From NCBI RefSeq assembly GCF_900106805.1, contig NZ_FNNP01000004.1:1-64000 (forward strand): a DNA stretch of 64,000 nucleotides, given 5' to 3'. Within the stretch, counting starts at the first letter, position 1; every line of letters begins with the position of its first letter. The position numbers and the translations under genes are program-made. A model generated the notes under the pieces. The model searched no databases. It was not told the origin of the DNA and saw only the letters and a list, made by a program, of their open reading frames with translations. The DNA comes from Ruegeria halocynthiae. Its GTDB lineage: Bacteria; Pseudomonadota; Alphaproteobacteria; Rhodobacterales; Rhodobacteraceae. Below are positions 16,166-24,648 of this stretch, in pieces.

Positions 16166-17974
16166 TTGTCGGATTCGACAAGACAACCCAATCGAGTATT
16201 GCCAGTGAACACGACCGGTTCGGACCCTTCAATCAAACAGAAACTCGGGGCGGTGCTATTCGCCGATGTCGTCGGGTATTCCCGCCTGATGAGCGAGAAC
16301 GAGATGGATACGTATAATGCGTTGAAGTCATTGTTATCGCAGCTAGAGGCGACCTGCTCAAAATATCAGGGCAAGATCATCGAGGTGCGCGGCGACGGCA
16401 TTCTCGTTCTGTTTGACACTGCCACCAGCGCGGTTGAATTCAGCATCGAGCTGCACCGGATCGCGGCGCAGCACAATAGTGACCGTCTAGAGCACGAGCA
16501 GATCAAATTCCGCGCCGGCGTTCATATGGGTGAGGTGCTGTTGGACGAACGTGGCATCCACGGCGACAACGTAAACATCGCCGCGCGCCTGCAAGAGATC
16601 GCCGAACCCGAGCGGGTGTATGTCAGCGCCGCTGTCTATGACCAGATTCGCAACCGCCTGCGCTATGGGTACGAATTCCTTGGGTCCAAACAACTCAAGA
16701 ACATCCTGTCTCCGGTGGCTACCTACTGTGTTCGTACCGAGGTTGAAGGCGCCACCATGGCTGCCACCCTGCGCCCTGAAATGCAGCTTGAGGTTCTGGA
16801 ACGGCCCGATATCCCATCGGTTGCCATATTGCCTTTTGCCAGTCAGGGTGGGGATGAGGATGACAGCTGGGTCGCTGAAGGGCTGACTGATGACATCATC
16901 ATGAATCTGTCCAAGTTCCGGAATCTGTTCATCATTGCCCGGAATTCCTCGTTCTTCTTCAAAACCCAGTCGATGGCGCCGCAAGAGGCCGCACGGCGTT
17001 TGAATGTTCGATATATCGCACGGGGCAGCGTGCGCCGCTCGTCCAGCCGCATCCGGATCACGGCCGAGCTGATCGACGCCAACACCGAACGCACCATCTG
17101 GGGTGAGCGGTTTGATCGCAAGCTCGACGATATCTTCGACATTCTGGACGAGGTGACGGAATGTATTGTCGCAGCCACCGCCGTGATGATCGAGTCGCAC
17201 GAAAAGCAGCGCATGGTACAGACGGTGCCATCAGATTTGCGGGCCTATGGCTCGGTTCTGCAGGGGCAGCATCATATCTTCAAATACACGCGCAACGACA
17301 ATCGCAAAGCGCAGCATTGCTATGAATCCGCGCTCGAACGCGATGAGGGATATGCAAGGGCCGCAGCGGCCCTGTCACGTACACTCAACATCGATTGGCG
17401 CTATTCCTGGACCGAAGACCCAAGCAGCGCACTGGACAGGGCCCTGTCGCTGGCCCAGCGCGCGGTAGAGCTCGACCCTACAGATGCGCGCGGTTTTGGA
17501 GAGCTGGGATATGTCCAGCTCTATCGCAAAGAATTTGATTCCGCGATCGAGTCCTACAAACGTGCGCTGCAGTTGAACCCCAATGACGCGGACATGCATT
17601 CGGATTACGCTGATGCGTTGGCCCATTGGGGCGACAATGACACCGCTATCCAACACCTGCAGCAGGCGATGCGCCTGAATCCTTACTTCCCCGATCAGTA
17701 TCTCTGGCATCTGGGCGGCGCTTACTACAACCTCAAGCGCTATGACGATGTAATTTCGTGCGTGAACAAGATGAATAATCCCACCGAAGGGCAACGGGTC
17801 CTGGCCGCCAGCTATGCGCATAAGGGCGAATTGGATATGGCGCGTCAAATCGCCGACAAACATCGCGCGGTGCATCCCAATTTCTCACTGTCGCGCTGGG
17901 CAAAGGTTCAGCCGGACCGCCTGTCCGACGATACCCAGCATTTTGTCGAGGGTTTAAAAAAGGCCGGGTTCTGA
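16166..17974 (+). CDS. Class III adenylate/guanylate cyclase with TolB-like and TPR regions
   Basis: A protein of about 600 residues. Residues 25-200 form a class III cyclase domain. The metal aspartates lie in LFADVVGYSRLM and VRGDGILVLFD, and the transition-state Asn/Arg in GDNVNIAARLQEIA, so it looks active. Residues 215-345 form the TolB/FlgO-like module often fused to these cyclases (PSVAILPFASQ, SWVAEGLTDDIIMNLS). The remainder holds TPR units (GYVQLYRKEFDSAIESYKRALQLNP). The TTG start at 16166 is uncertain; GTG at 16205 also fits and neither has a good SD. It should make cAMP or cGMP in response to an unknown protein-level signal. Confidence 0.85.
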   Translation: MSDSTRQPNRVLPVNTTGSDPSIKQKLGAVLFADVVGYSRLMSENEMDTYNALKSLLSQLEATCSKYQGKIIEVRGDGILVLFDTATSAVEFSIELHRIAAQHNSDRLEHEQIKFRAGVHMGEVLLDERGIHGDNVNIAARLQEIAEPERVYVSAAVYDQIRNRLRYGYEFLGSKQLKNILSPVATYCVRTEVEGATMAATLRPEMQLEVLERPDIPSVAILPFASQGGDEDDSWVAEGLTDDIIMNLSKFRNLFIIARNSSFFFKTQSMAPQEAARRLNVRYIARGSVRRSSSRIRITAELIDANTERTIWGERFDRKLDDIFDILDEVTECIVAATAVMIESHEKQRMVQTVPSDLRAYGSVLQGQHHIFKYTRNDNRKAQHCYESALERDEGYARAAAALSRTLNIDWRYSWTEDPSSALDRALSLAQRAVELDPTDARGFGELGYVQLYRKEFDSAIESYKRALQLNPNDADMHSDYADALAHWGDNDTAIQHLQQAMRLNPYFPDQYLWHLGGAYYNLKRYDDVISCVNKMNNPTEGQRVLAASYAHKGELDMARQIADKHRAVHPNFSLSRWAKVQPDRLSDDTQHFVEGLKKAGF

Positions 17975-18176
17975 GCAAAAACTGGTTGGTGCAATCCCCT
18001 TGCCAAAAGCTGTGTGGGCCCAAATGTAACACGCGGTGCAGCTGACGCTCGCAATACGAGCATTTAAGCAGATTCTGGCGTGAGCGTGGTTACTTGGCCG
18101 GGTGGTCGCGCGCAGCAAAATCGTCATTCGTCGAATCTCTTGAAACGAATTGGCAAATTCGTGATAGCTCCAGATC

Positions 18177-19103
18177 ATGGCATCGACATCCGCGCAAAAC
18201 CGCCCCTCTATCCCTTACGCATTTGCGGTTGCTGGTGTTCTTTGTGCCTCAATCTGTTTTGGGCTAGTTCCCTACTTTAGCCGCAGCCTGACTGAGCAAG
18301 GCATCGCACCCTATGCAGTTGCATTTTACCGCTACATAGTTGCAGCATTTTTTCTGCTGCCCGTTCTCATCTTGCACCGAAAAGAATGGCGAGAGATCAT
18401 TTGGGGCCTGTCAGCCGGAGCCGTAATGGGACTTGGCTGGATTGGATATGTAACGGCATTGGAGAAGTTGCCCACGTCGACGGTGGGTGTGCTGTACATG
18501 ACGTACCCGGTGTTCACTCTGATCATCGCCTGGGTCGTATTTGCAGATGCTCCCACGCGGCGTGCATTGTTGGCTTCCGGCCTGATCGTGGTGGCGGCTT
18601 TCATTGCTGGCGCGCCCGGGTCAGTCCCAACAGAGCATCTAACTACGCTGCTGATATCTCTTGCCGCACCATTCGGTTTTGGTTTCGGAATCTGCGTCCT
18701 AGTGCATCGGTTGTCACGGATAGCGCCGTTGGCGCGTATTGCGTCAGTTTCTCTGGGGTCTGTCCTGGGACTCGCACCGCTCATTCTCGGCGCCGACGTC
18801 CAAGAGCTTCTCCCAAGAGATCAATCCGATTGGTTTCTCATTATGGGTATTGGACTTGTCACGGCATTTGTACCCCAGCTTATCTACACGATCTGCTCAC
18901 CGGTCATCGGAGCATCTCAAACAGCGGTGGTCGGAAGTATCGAGTTACCCACGATGTTTGCCGTGGGGTTTCTCGCCTTTGGTGAAGCGATCACTTTGCC
19001 TCAAACTTTTGCATGTGCGCTAGTATTGGGCGCAATCACGATAACAAAAAGTCGAAAGACACACACCGTCTCGACTGTGATATCGAAATCACCGAAGCGG
19101 TAG
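18177..19103 (+). CDS. DMT-superfamily (EamA) transporter
   Basis: A 308-residue inner-membrane protein with about ten hydrophobic helices arranged as two EamA repeats (GVLCASICFGLVPYFSRSL and the later SLAAPFGFGFGICVLVHRL halves). EamA carriers export amino acids, nucleosides or other metabolites. The substrate cannot be told from sequence. The start ATG at 18177 has no clear SD. It converges with the minus-strand repeat-protein gene. Confidence 0.8.
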   Translation: MASTSAQNRPSIPYAFAVAGVLCASICFGLVPYFSRSLTEQGIAPYAVAFYRYIVAAFFLLPVLILHRKEWREIIWGLSAGAVMGLGWIGYVTALEKLPTSTVGVLYMTYPVFTLIIAWVVFADAPTRRALLASGLIVVAAFIAGAPGSVPTEHLTTLLISLAAPFGFGFGICVLVHRLSRIAPLARIASVSLGSVLGLAPLILGADVQELLPRDQSDWFLIMGIGLVTAFVPQLIYTICSPVIGASQTAVVGSIELPTMFAVGFLAFGEAITLPQTFACALVLGAITITKSRKTHTVSTVISKSPKR

Positions 19104-19223
19104 CATGGGTTAAACCCGATCATTGAGGTGTTGCTGATCACACACCTGCAGGTACGTGATCAGCAACATTGCTCGCATGAGGTATGGCTTGCTTGCGCGC
19201 CCCTCATTCGTACTCAGTCGGTC

Positions 19224-20135
19224 CTATTCGCCGCGCGCCTTTGCGCCGCTCACTTTGGCCCCGCTGACCTTGGCGCCGGACACCTTGGCCCCGCTGACTT
19301 TCGCACCCGAAACCTTCGCTCCACTGACTTTTGCTCCGGATACCTTGGCTCCGGCCATCATCGGGGCGTCGTATTCGAAATAGACGTCCAGCAGCACTTC
19401 TTCGATCTGACCAGCCGCGATATCCATGCGGAGGGTATAATCAGCCTGATCGTAGTTCCAGACACGAATATCGCTGGCAATCTGGTAGTCTGCCGCAGCC
19501 ACGCCCGAGACCGATGGGTTCATCGGTGCGCGCGCGGTTTGCTGCGTGGTATCACTCCCAGCGCTATCCAGTTTGAACCCGTAGGGCAGGTTGCCGCCCG
19601 TGGCACTTTCGCCGTGACCGTGGACCAGAAAAATCGTCGGTTCGGGCATCTCGTAATAGGTGCCGTCGTAGGCGAAGCCGTAAATCCGGGCCAGCCGTGC
19701 ATCGCCTCCGAACTGGTCGCCGATAAAATTATTTACGCCGCGACCCCTCCTGCGGTCATCCTGTTCGATGAACAGTTGCTCTTTGTGCCGGTTCGCGGTC
19801 TGCTGCCAATATGTGTTCTTGAACTGGCGGCCTCGGCGGATATAGACAAACGAGTCGTGCGAGACCTTCTTGCGCTTGTCGAATTTGAACTTGGCGTCGG
19901 CCGTTTTGACCACCTTGTAGATACCGGACTTTTCGTTTGCCGCATCACCAACCTGGACCAGAACCCTGTCGTCTTCCCGAACAGCCACACCGTCAATCTT
20001 GGTAAATTTTGTATCAAAATTATAGTTGTCGGCGACCTCTTCAGCCAGGCGAACTGAGCGTTGTTTCAATTTCAGATCGCTTAACTCTCGCCCAAACAAT
20101 AATACCTCGGAAAAACTGAGTAAGGACTCAGACAT
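19224..20135 (-). CDS. Uncharacterised protein with C-terminal GAKVS pentapeptide repeats; candidate substrate of the YcaO-TfuA system
   Basis: A 303-residue protein with no signal peptide, and GGGAGAA upstream of the start. Residues 45-70 (KIDGVAVREDDRVLVQVGD to GIYKV) match a short module recalled from phage tail-type and surface proteins. A central region contains MPEPTIFLVHGHG. The last 42 residues are seven perfect GAKVS units, then GAKAR and GE. The repeat can also be phrased A-K-V-S-G, close to the pentapeptide-repeat consensus A-[DN]-L-x-x, so a beta-helix is possible. It is the last gene of the ycaO-tfuA-metalloprotease unit, after a 136-bp gap. Being the modification target is inference; a structural role is the alternative. 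Confidence 0.7.
   Translation of the reverse strand: MSESLLSFSEVLLFGRELSDLKLKQRSVRLAEEVADNYNFDTKFTKIDGVAVREDDRVLVQVGDAANEKSGIYKVVKTADAKFKFDKRKKVSHDSFVYIRRGRQFKNTYWQQTANRHKEQLFIEQDDRRRGRGVNNFIGDQFGGDARLARIYGFAYDGTYYEMPEPTIFLVHGHGESATGGNLPYGFKLDSAGSDTTQQTARAPMNPSVSGVAAADYQIASDIRVWNYDQADYTLRMDIAAGQIEEVLLDVYFEYDAPMMAGAKVSGAKVSGAKVSGAKVSGAKVSGAKVSGAKVSGAKARGE
19233..19352 (-). repeat. Tandem 15-bp coding repeats (8 units, 30-bp higher-order period)
   Basis: Eight 15-bp units code for seven GAKVS and one GAKAR. The serine codons run TCC, AGT, TCG, AGC, TCC, AGC, AGC. TCN and AGY nearly alternate, so the duplicated unit was probably 30 bp. Third positions differ between units while the peptide is constant. 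Confidence 0.9.
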
Positions 20136-20271
20136 ATCACTTTCTCCCTATCGGGGGTCGACGGAGCCATGGGCCTCGCCTGTCCCAGTTTGCGCATTCA
20201 GTGCGCGTCGATTGTCAAATTATCACCCCGTGCGGATAAACTGACATAAAATGGCGGCAAAAACAAAGACT

Positions 20272-21582
20272 TTAAGGTTCTTTCACCTCGGGCGACAATG
20301 TACGTACCGAAGCCGCATGGCTGGACCCGTCCGGCTTGGTTAGCCGAGGCCCCGGCCGCGTCAGTCCGATCTCGCGCATTCGGAAATTGCTTTCGATGAT
20401 CTGCCGGAACGCACCGCCGGTTATCTCCTGATCAACCACGACCAGCGCGCGTTCGACACCGAAATAACTCAGCAAGTCGGCATCCAGCTTTTCCCACGCG
20501 TCCGCCAGGTAAGAGCCAAGTAAATCCCGCGCTTCAATCAACGCGACGCGAAAGCCCTCGGGATTGGCTGCGTAATGCTCGTCGAACAGGTCCTGCATGA
20601 TCGCGTTATATTCTTCGGTCCCTTCCAGCTCGTCGGACAGGTCCTCCATCTCTGGGTTGATCACGCCATGGGCGACCAGCCTTTCGTGATAGATATCGAC
20701 CAGAATATCAAACATTGCGCCGGTTAGCGGTTCCGAAAGCGCGTGCTCACTGGACCACCCATGCGAGAATTCGGACAGGGTGCGGTCATTTGCGGCAATG
20801 CGGATCTGGGCATTCTGCGAAAGCTCGGCAAAGCGGCTAAGTCGATTATAGGTATAGAGATTTCCGCGCGTATTCTTCAGCACCTCATCTACCACCGAGC
20901 CGAAATGCAACGAGGCCAGCAACGCCACCATATCAGCCGCTGATTCATGGAACCCGTAATACTCGCCCGTGGCGTCATCCTCGGATGGTAAGCCGATGAC
21001 GCTGTAGATGATGGCATGTCCGATTTCATGCGCCACCACGTCAAAGTTCAGGCTGTAGGGCCGGTATTCGTCACCATGTTCACGGGTGCCGCCGGTTTCC
21101 AGAAAGCCCCAGCCTATGTGTGCGTTATCGAGTCCGGGTAGCAGCGACAGCTCCAGCCGTTCGAAATCACGTTCAAAATGCCACGGGATCGAACGGCCGA
21201 AATACCCCTCCCACACATCCATGGTAAAATGGGCCGATCCGAACAGATGTGCAGCCTCAAACGCCGGATCGTCGGGATCGATATGGATGAAATTGCCGAA
21301 CTCGTCCGGCTCGGGTGGGGGCAGGATATAGCCGTCCCAGGCGGGCAGATACATCTGGGGGCCATCTTCGCCCTCGATCATCGCGCCATAAGGGGTCGTC
21401 TTGTCGATCGGGTACATCGCATACATACGCGGCCCCGAAGGCCCCGGCCCGATTGTGCCTTGCGGAGCCGAAATTTCAACCAGTTCGGGTTTCAAGCCCG
21501 GTTCCAGATACGGCGATTGCGGATAGAGCAAGAACCGCGTGCCCGGAGTTTCATTTTCCGAGTAGTCGGGCCAGATCGTCAA
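20272..21582 (-). CDS. HEXXH zinc metalloprotease-like protein (gluzincin pattern)
   Basis: A 436-residue protein of no named family that I recognise. The zinc site is clear: H185-E186-x-x-H189 in VVAHEIGHAII, then a glutamate 24 residues later at 213 in GFHESAADM. This fits the thermolysin-like H-E-x-x-H...E arrangement, with NExxSD replaced by HESAAD. There is no signal peptide, so it probably acts in the cytoplasm or leaves by another route. It lies 12 bp after tfuA and before the GAKVS-repeat protein. In RiPP-type clusters a protease commonly removes the leader, and this is the natural candidate here. Confidence 0.7.
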   Translation of the reverse strand: MTIWPDYSENETPGTRFLLYPQSPYLEPGLKPELVEISAPQGTIGPGPSGPRMYAMYPIDKTTPYGAMIEGEDGPQMYLPAWDGYILPPPEPDEFGNFIHIDPDDPAFEAAHLFGSAHFTMDVWEGYFGRSIPWHFERDFERLELSLLPGLDNAHIGWGFLETGGTREHGDEYRPYSLNFDVVAHEIGHAIIYSVIGLPSEDDATGEYYGFHESAADMVALLASLHFGSVVDEVLKNTRGNLYTYNRLSRFAELSQNAQIRIAANDRTLSEFSHGWSSEHALSEPLTGAMFDILVDIYHERLVAHGVINPEMEDLSDELEGTEEYNAIMQDLFDEHYAANPEGFRVALIEARDLLGSYLADAWEKLDADLLSYFGVERALVVVDQEITGGAFRQIIESNFRMREIGLTRPGPRLTKPDGSSHAASVRTLSPEVKEP

Positions 21583-21594
21583 TGTTTCCTCCCG

Positions 21595-22941
21595 TTATCC
21601 GTCCGGCTGAATGCCCGACATTACATCGGGCTGCTGATCAGCCGGGTTGAAGTCCAAATGGCAAAACAAGAATTCTGCTTCGATCAGATCGACAAAGGCA
21701 TCACGCCCCTCAAGACCCAACCCTATTGCATATGATTCAAGATCATCCGGCATCGCTCGGTCAAGGCGTGTTTCAAAATACCACATCAGTGATTGCGTTC
21801 TGTTCGCCGTGACATTGGCGTTGTCTGGTTCCAAAAGCTGCTCGGCCTTGCGCTGGGCACGCGCACGCAAGGTGCCATAGTCGCCCGAGTGCCGAAGCTC
21901 GGCCAACAATGCGTCATCCAGATCGTCGGCCAGCGCCCCGACTGCAATATCAATGCGTGACCTGTCGGCCAGCATCGCCTCGTATTGTGTAAGGCTCAGG
22001 TCATTTTCCTGCAGCCATTGTAATAGATCGGCGTGGCGGGGCAGCCGGGCCTCTCGCCGATGCTCGGCCATCTGCCGCAGCAAGGCTTGTTTATCGGGTT
22101 CGCGGCCTTGCCTGTGGGTCTTGTCCTTCGACAGCAGACTTAGCGCAGCGCGGTCACGCAGACGGTTATAAAGCGCCGGGTCAAGCCGCAACTCATCCAC
22201 CAGCGCCCGTGCGCCGCTTTCCTGTCGTGTGGTTTCGGTGTCGACCCGGGTGCAGAGTTCGCGCCAGGCCAGCGTGCGCTCGACGCGCTGAGGAACTGGT
22301 GTGACAGCGCCCGCCGCCAAATACCGGGCCATTTCAGCCAGCATCGCCCGCGCGTCATCGCCTTTGGCGTCAACCCGACCCTTGGGCAGCCAGCGTTGAA
22401 AGCCTTCCAGATCGGGTTGCCCTGCCATGATCCGGTCCCAGACCCGATCCCGGTAGTTAAGTTCCTTGGCGGTACGCAGCAGCGCAGAGCCCGCCGCAGT
22501 CCCTAGTTGACCTTCAGTCTGTGCCTGCTCGATCGTAGCGCGGATCGATACCATCGGCTCACTCAGTGGAGGAAACCCAAGTTCGGCAGGGCCGTGCAGA
22601 ACCGCCACTTCGTCATCGTCTTCAATCGCACCGCTCAGGTAATCCTCGAATATCTGCCCGATCCCGATCATGCCGAAATCGGCCAGCTCCGCGGCGCGCA
22701 ATGCACCCATGCTGGCACTGCCAAAGACTGGTATGCCCTGCTCCATCGCCCAGAGGATTTCCTTGTGCCAGACCGAAGGCACCCCGTCGAAATAGCCATC
22801 AATAATCCCGATCGCGCGGGGTTGGCCCCGCACCGCACGATACACGTCGCCCTGCTGAACCGGAGGCAGGATCGTTGCGTCAAAGTATTTCCGAACCACT
22901 TCGGCCTGCAGCGTGGGCCCGACAAAGACAACCGCACTCAT
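21595..22941 (-). CDS. TfuA-like protein with long C-terminal extension
   Basis: A 448-residue protein. The first 130 residues are a TfuA core: VVFVGPTLQAE, then LPPVQQGDVYRAV, IGIIDGYFDGVPSVWHKEI and GIPVFGSASMGALRAAEL. TfuA proteins partner YcaO enzymes and are known from trifolitoxin and from thioamide-forming systems, where they supply sulfur chemistry. The remaining 300 residues are a helical extension, larger than in short TfuAs. The start overlaps the ycaO stop by four bases (ATGA), the usual tight coupling of the pair. Confidence 0.88.
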   Translation of the reverse strand: MSAVVFVGPTLQAEVVRKYFDATILPPVQQGDVYRAVRGQPRAIGIIDGYFDGVPSVWHKEILWAMEQGIPVFGSASMGALRAAELADFGMIGIGQIFEDYLSGAIEDDDEVAVLHGPAELGFPPLSEPMVSIRATIEQAQTEGQLGTAAGSALLRTAKELNYRDRVWDRIMAGQPDLEGFQRWLPKGRVDAKGDDARAMLAEMARYLAAGAVTPVPQRVERTLAWRELCTRVDTETTRQESGARALVDELRLDPALYNRLRDRAALSLLSKDKTHRQGREPDKQALLRQMAEHRREARLPRHADLLQWLQENDLSLTQYEAMLADRSRIDIAVGALADDLDDALLAELRHSGDYGTLRARAQRKAEQLLEPDNANVTANRTQSLMWYFETRLDRAMPDDLESYAIGLGLEGRDAFVDLIEAEFLFCHLDFNPADQQPDVMSGIQPDG

Positions 22942-24131
22942 GACGTCACCGCCTGCGCCCGGGGTCCGGCGATGAAATCGAGGTCGTCATGGGGGGCTTC
23001 AAGTCCCGGTATCACGGCGCGAACTACGGCAATGTCGATCTCGGGCCGCGACAGATCGACGGTCACGACCTGATCCATACCCACCGATGCGAGATGGGTC
23101 AGCAATAGCGACAAATCTTCGGAGAACGATTCGGTTACATAGGTCGGGCACGAGGAGAAATCGTCGGTCGCAGGCGAACCATCGATCAAGTCGTGAACGT
23201 ATCGGCTACGCCAGCTCCGCGCGCTGTCGGAGAACTCCTCGGGGTCCAGATCATCCCGTGCACCCGAGATATAAGTCAGCCGGGTTTGCGCTGCCTCGGT
23301 CAATGCGCGCAGCAATGCGATGGCGCGATCCGGATGGCAGCCATCTCCAATGCCGATATGGCCCGCCGCTCCACCTATTTCACCGATCGCGCAGCGAAAG
23401 CTGGCGATGCCGATATCCGATGTCGTGTCCCATATCCCAAGTTCGAGCCCCGCCGCCGAAAACCGATCCATCGCCTGACGGCAACGGGGATCATCCACCG
23501 TTGCCGGGTCGACCCGTGGCGTTGCGCCCTGATGATGCCAAAGTGTGGTCGCGTCACGCTCGATCAGCTCGCAGATCGCATGGCAGCTGGCTTCGATTAC
23601 ATCATTGCCCGAGGCCAACCCGTTGGTGGTTCTCGGAAACGCCCGCTGCCCGCCCACCGGCGATGTGGTGTAATCGGTATCCACCATCTCATAAGGCACC
23701 CAACAGGTCTGGTCTGATGGCAGGACGCGCCCCTGCACCCACAACATCGCGCGGTGCGGGTCAAATTGCCCGCCAGTCACACGGGGCAGACGGTCGATAT
23801 CTACCACGCGATCCTGTGCCAGATCGGCGAAACTGGACAAGCGCAGCGGCAGTTCGATCCGTTCTGCGTGCCATGATTCAATCGCCTCCATCACGCCCGA
23901 TGCCTGAGCTGCGCTCAGCGATAGCCCCTTGCCCAGAGAAACAGCGACCGAGCGTGAGTTCGGACGCGTCACCATGACAGTCGGCAATCCAACCCGGTCC
24001 AGCCCGGTCAGATTGGCGATACGGCTGATGCCCATTTGCTTGAGAAACGGTTTGACGATGGCAAGGGTCTCTTCCGGGTCGCGCAGCCGGTGGGTATCCA
24101 GCACATAAGTCTTTTGCGAAATTCCGGGCAT
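22938..24131 (-). CDS. YcaO-family ATP-dependent peptide-modifying enzyme
   Basis: A 397-residue YcaO. The ATP/Mg signature is complete: E82, E85 and E90 in MEAIESWHAE, E188 and E191 in AICELIERDA, and E279, Q282 and R284 in LTEAAQTRLT. The opening NLTGLDRVGLPTVMVTRPNSRS is typical of TfuA-paired members. YcaOs phosphorylate a backbone amide so that a nucleophile (Cys/Ser/Thr or sulfide) can attack. The C-terminus lacks the PxPxP tail of azoline-forming YcaOs and there is no E1-like partner. Together with tfuA this favours thioamidation, by inference. An AAGG precedes the ATG. It heads a four-gene minus-strand unit. Confidence 0.9.
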   Translation of the reverse strand: MPGISQKTYVLDTHRLRDPEETLAIVKPFLKQMGISRIANLTGLDRVGLPTVMVTRPNSRSVAVSLGKGLSLSAAQASGVMEAIESWHAERIELPLRLSSFADLAQDRVVDIDRLPRVTGGQFDPHRAMLWVQGRVLPSDQTCWVPYEMVDTDYTTSPVGGQRAFPRTTNGLASGNDVIEASCHAICELIERDATTLWHHQGATPRVDPATVDDPRCRQAMDRFSAAGLELGIWDTTSDIGIASFRCAIGEIGGAAGHIGIGDGCHPDRAIALLRALTEAAQTRLTYISGARDDLDPEEFSDSARSWRSRYVHDLIDGSPATDDFSSCPTYVTESFSEDLSLLLTHLASVGMDQVVTVDLSRPEIDIAVVRAVIPGLEAPHDDLDFIAGPRAQAVTS

Positions 24132-24291
24132 TCAAATGACCTTGGCAAATATCTGATAAACCAACCAAACCCGACAGGCGGATCAGGTCGGCATCAGGAT
24201 GAGGGATCATTGCGAACGGGTCAACAGCGATGCTGCCGAGCGATCCGTACTTGAAAGAACCGCGCACTGCCGTTAAACGAGCTTCCGCGTC

Positions 24292-24367
24292 GCCTCAATA
24301 GCTCAGCTGGTAGAGCAGGTCCTTCGTAAGGACAAGGTCGGGGGTTCGAGTCCCTCTTGAGGCACCA
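24292..24367 (+). tRNA. tRNA-Thr (CGT)
   Basis: A full 76-nt cloverleaf with encoded CCA. The acceptor stem GCCTCAA pairs TTGAGGC, the D-stem GCTC pairs GAGC, and the anticodon loop TTCGTAA gives CGT. The T-arm has GGGGG-TTCGAGT-CCCTC. The first anticodon-stem pair is a G-A mismatch. Confidence 0.95.
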
Positions 24368-24438
24368 CTATTCTATTTAACTATTAGTTTCAGAACGGAA
24401 ATTACTTCCGGTCGGTTAACGCCTTTTATCTAAGCAAG

Positions 24439-24591
24439 ATGTTCTTTTCAGTTATGGTGAAGGCAACGCGCCTAACCGGCAGGCACACACGCGTAGTCTT
24501 GGCTTTGCAAACGGTCCAGCAGCGCCGCAAGGCTATCGCGATAGTGGTTGCGGGTTTCGCGCTGGTCATTCTTGCCAATTACCTGCCTTAG
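24439..24591 (+). CDS. Possible 50-residue small membrane protein
   Basis: An open frame begins at ATG 24439 (or the in-frame ATG at 24454) between tRNA-Thr and hemA. The N-terminal part is basic (VKATRLTGRHTR, QQRRK) and is followed by one hydrophobic helix, AIAIVVAGFALVILANYLP, at the end. This is the pattern of a single-pass small protein with a cytoplasmic N-terminus. No strong SD is visible. It overlaps nothing and converges on hemA's terminator. Confidence 0.4.
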   Translation: MFFSVMVKATRLTGRHTRVVLALQTVQQRRKAIAIVVAGFALVILANYLP

Positions 24592-24593
24592 CC

Positions 24594-24620
24594 AAAGAAA
24601 AAGCCGCCCCGTAAGGCGGC
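24594..24620 (-). terminator. Intrinsic terminator of hemA
   Basis: On the minus strand GCCGCC-TTACGG-GGCGGC is followed by TTTTTCTTT, 29 bp after the hemA stop. Confidence 0.9.
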
Positions 24621-24648
24621 AGTTCTTCAAGCGAGGGGGTGCTTTGGG

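Noticed and set aside
19233..19352. CRISPR-like or satellite array
   Set aside because: The repeats are contiguous, in frame and coding, without spacers.
24132..24291. Short precursor peptide gene for YcaO upstream of ycaO
   Set aside because: No short frame with an SD and a Cys/Ser/Thr-rich core was found there.
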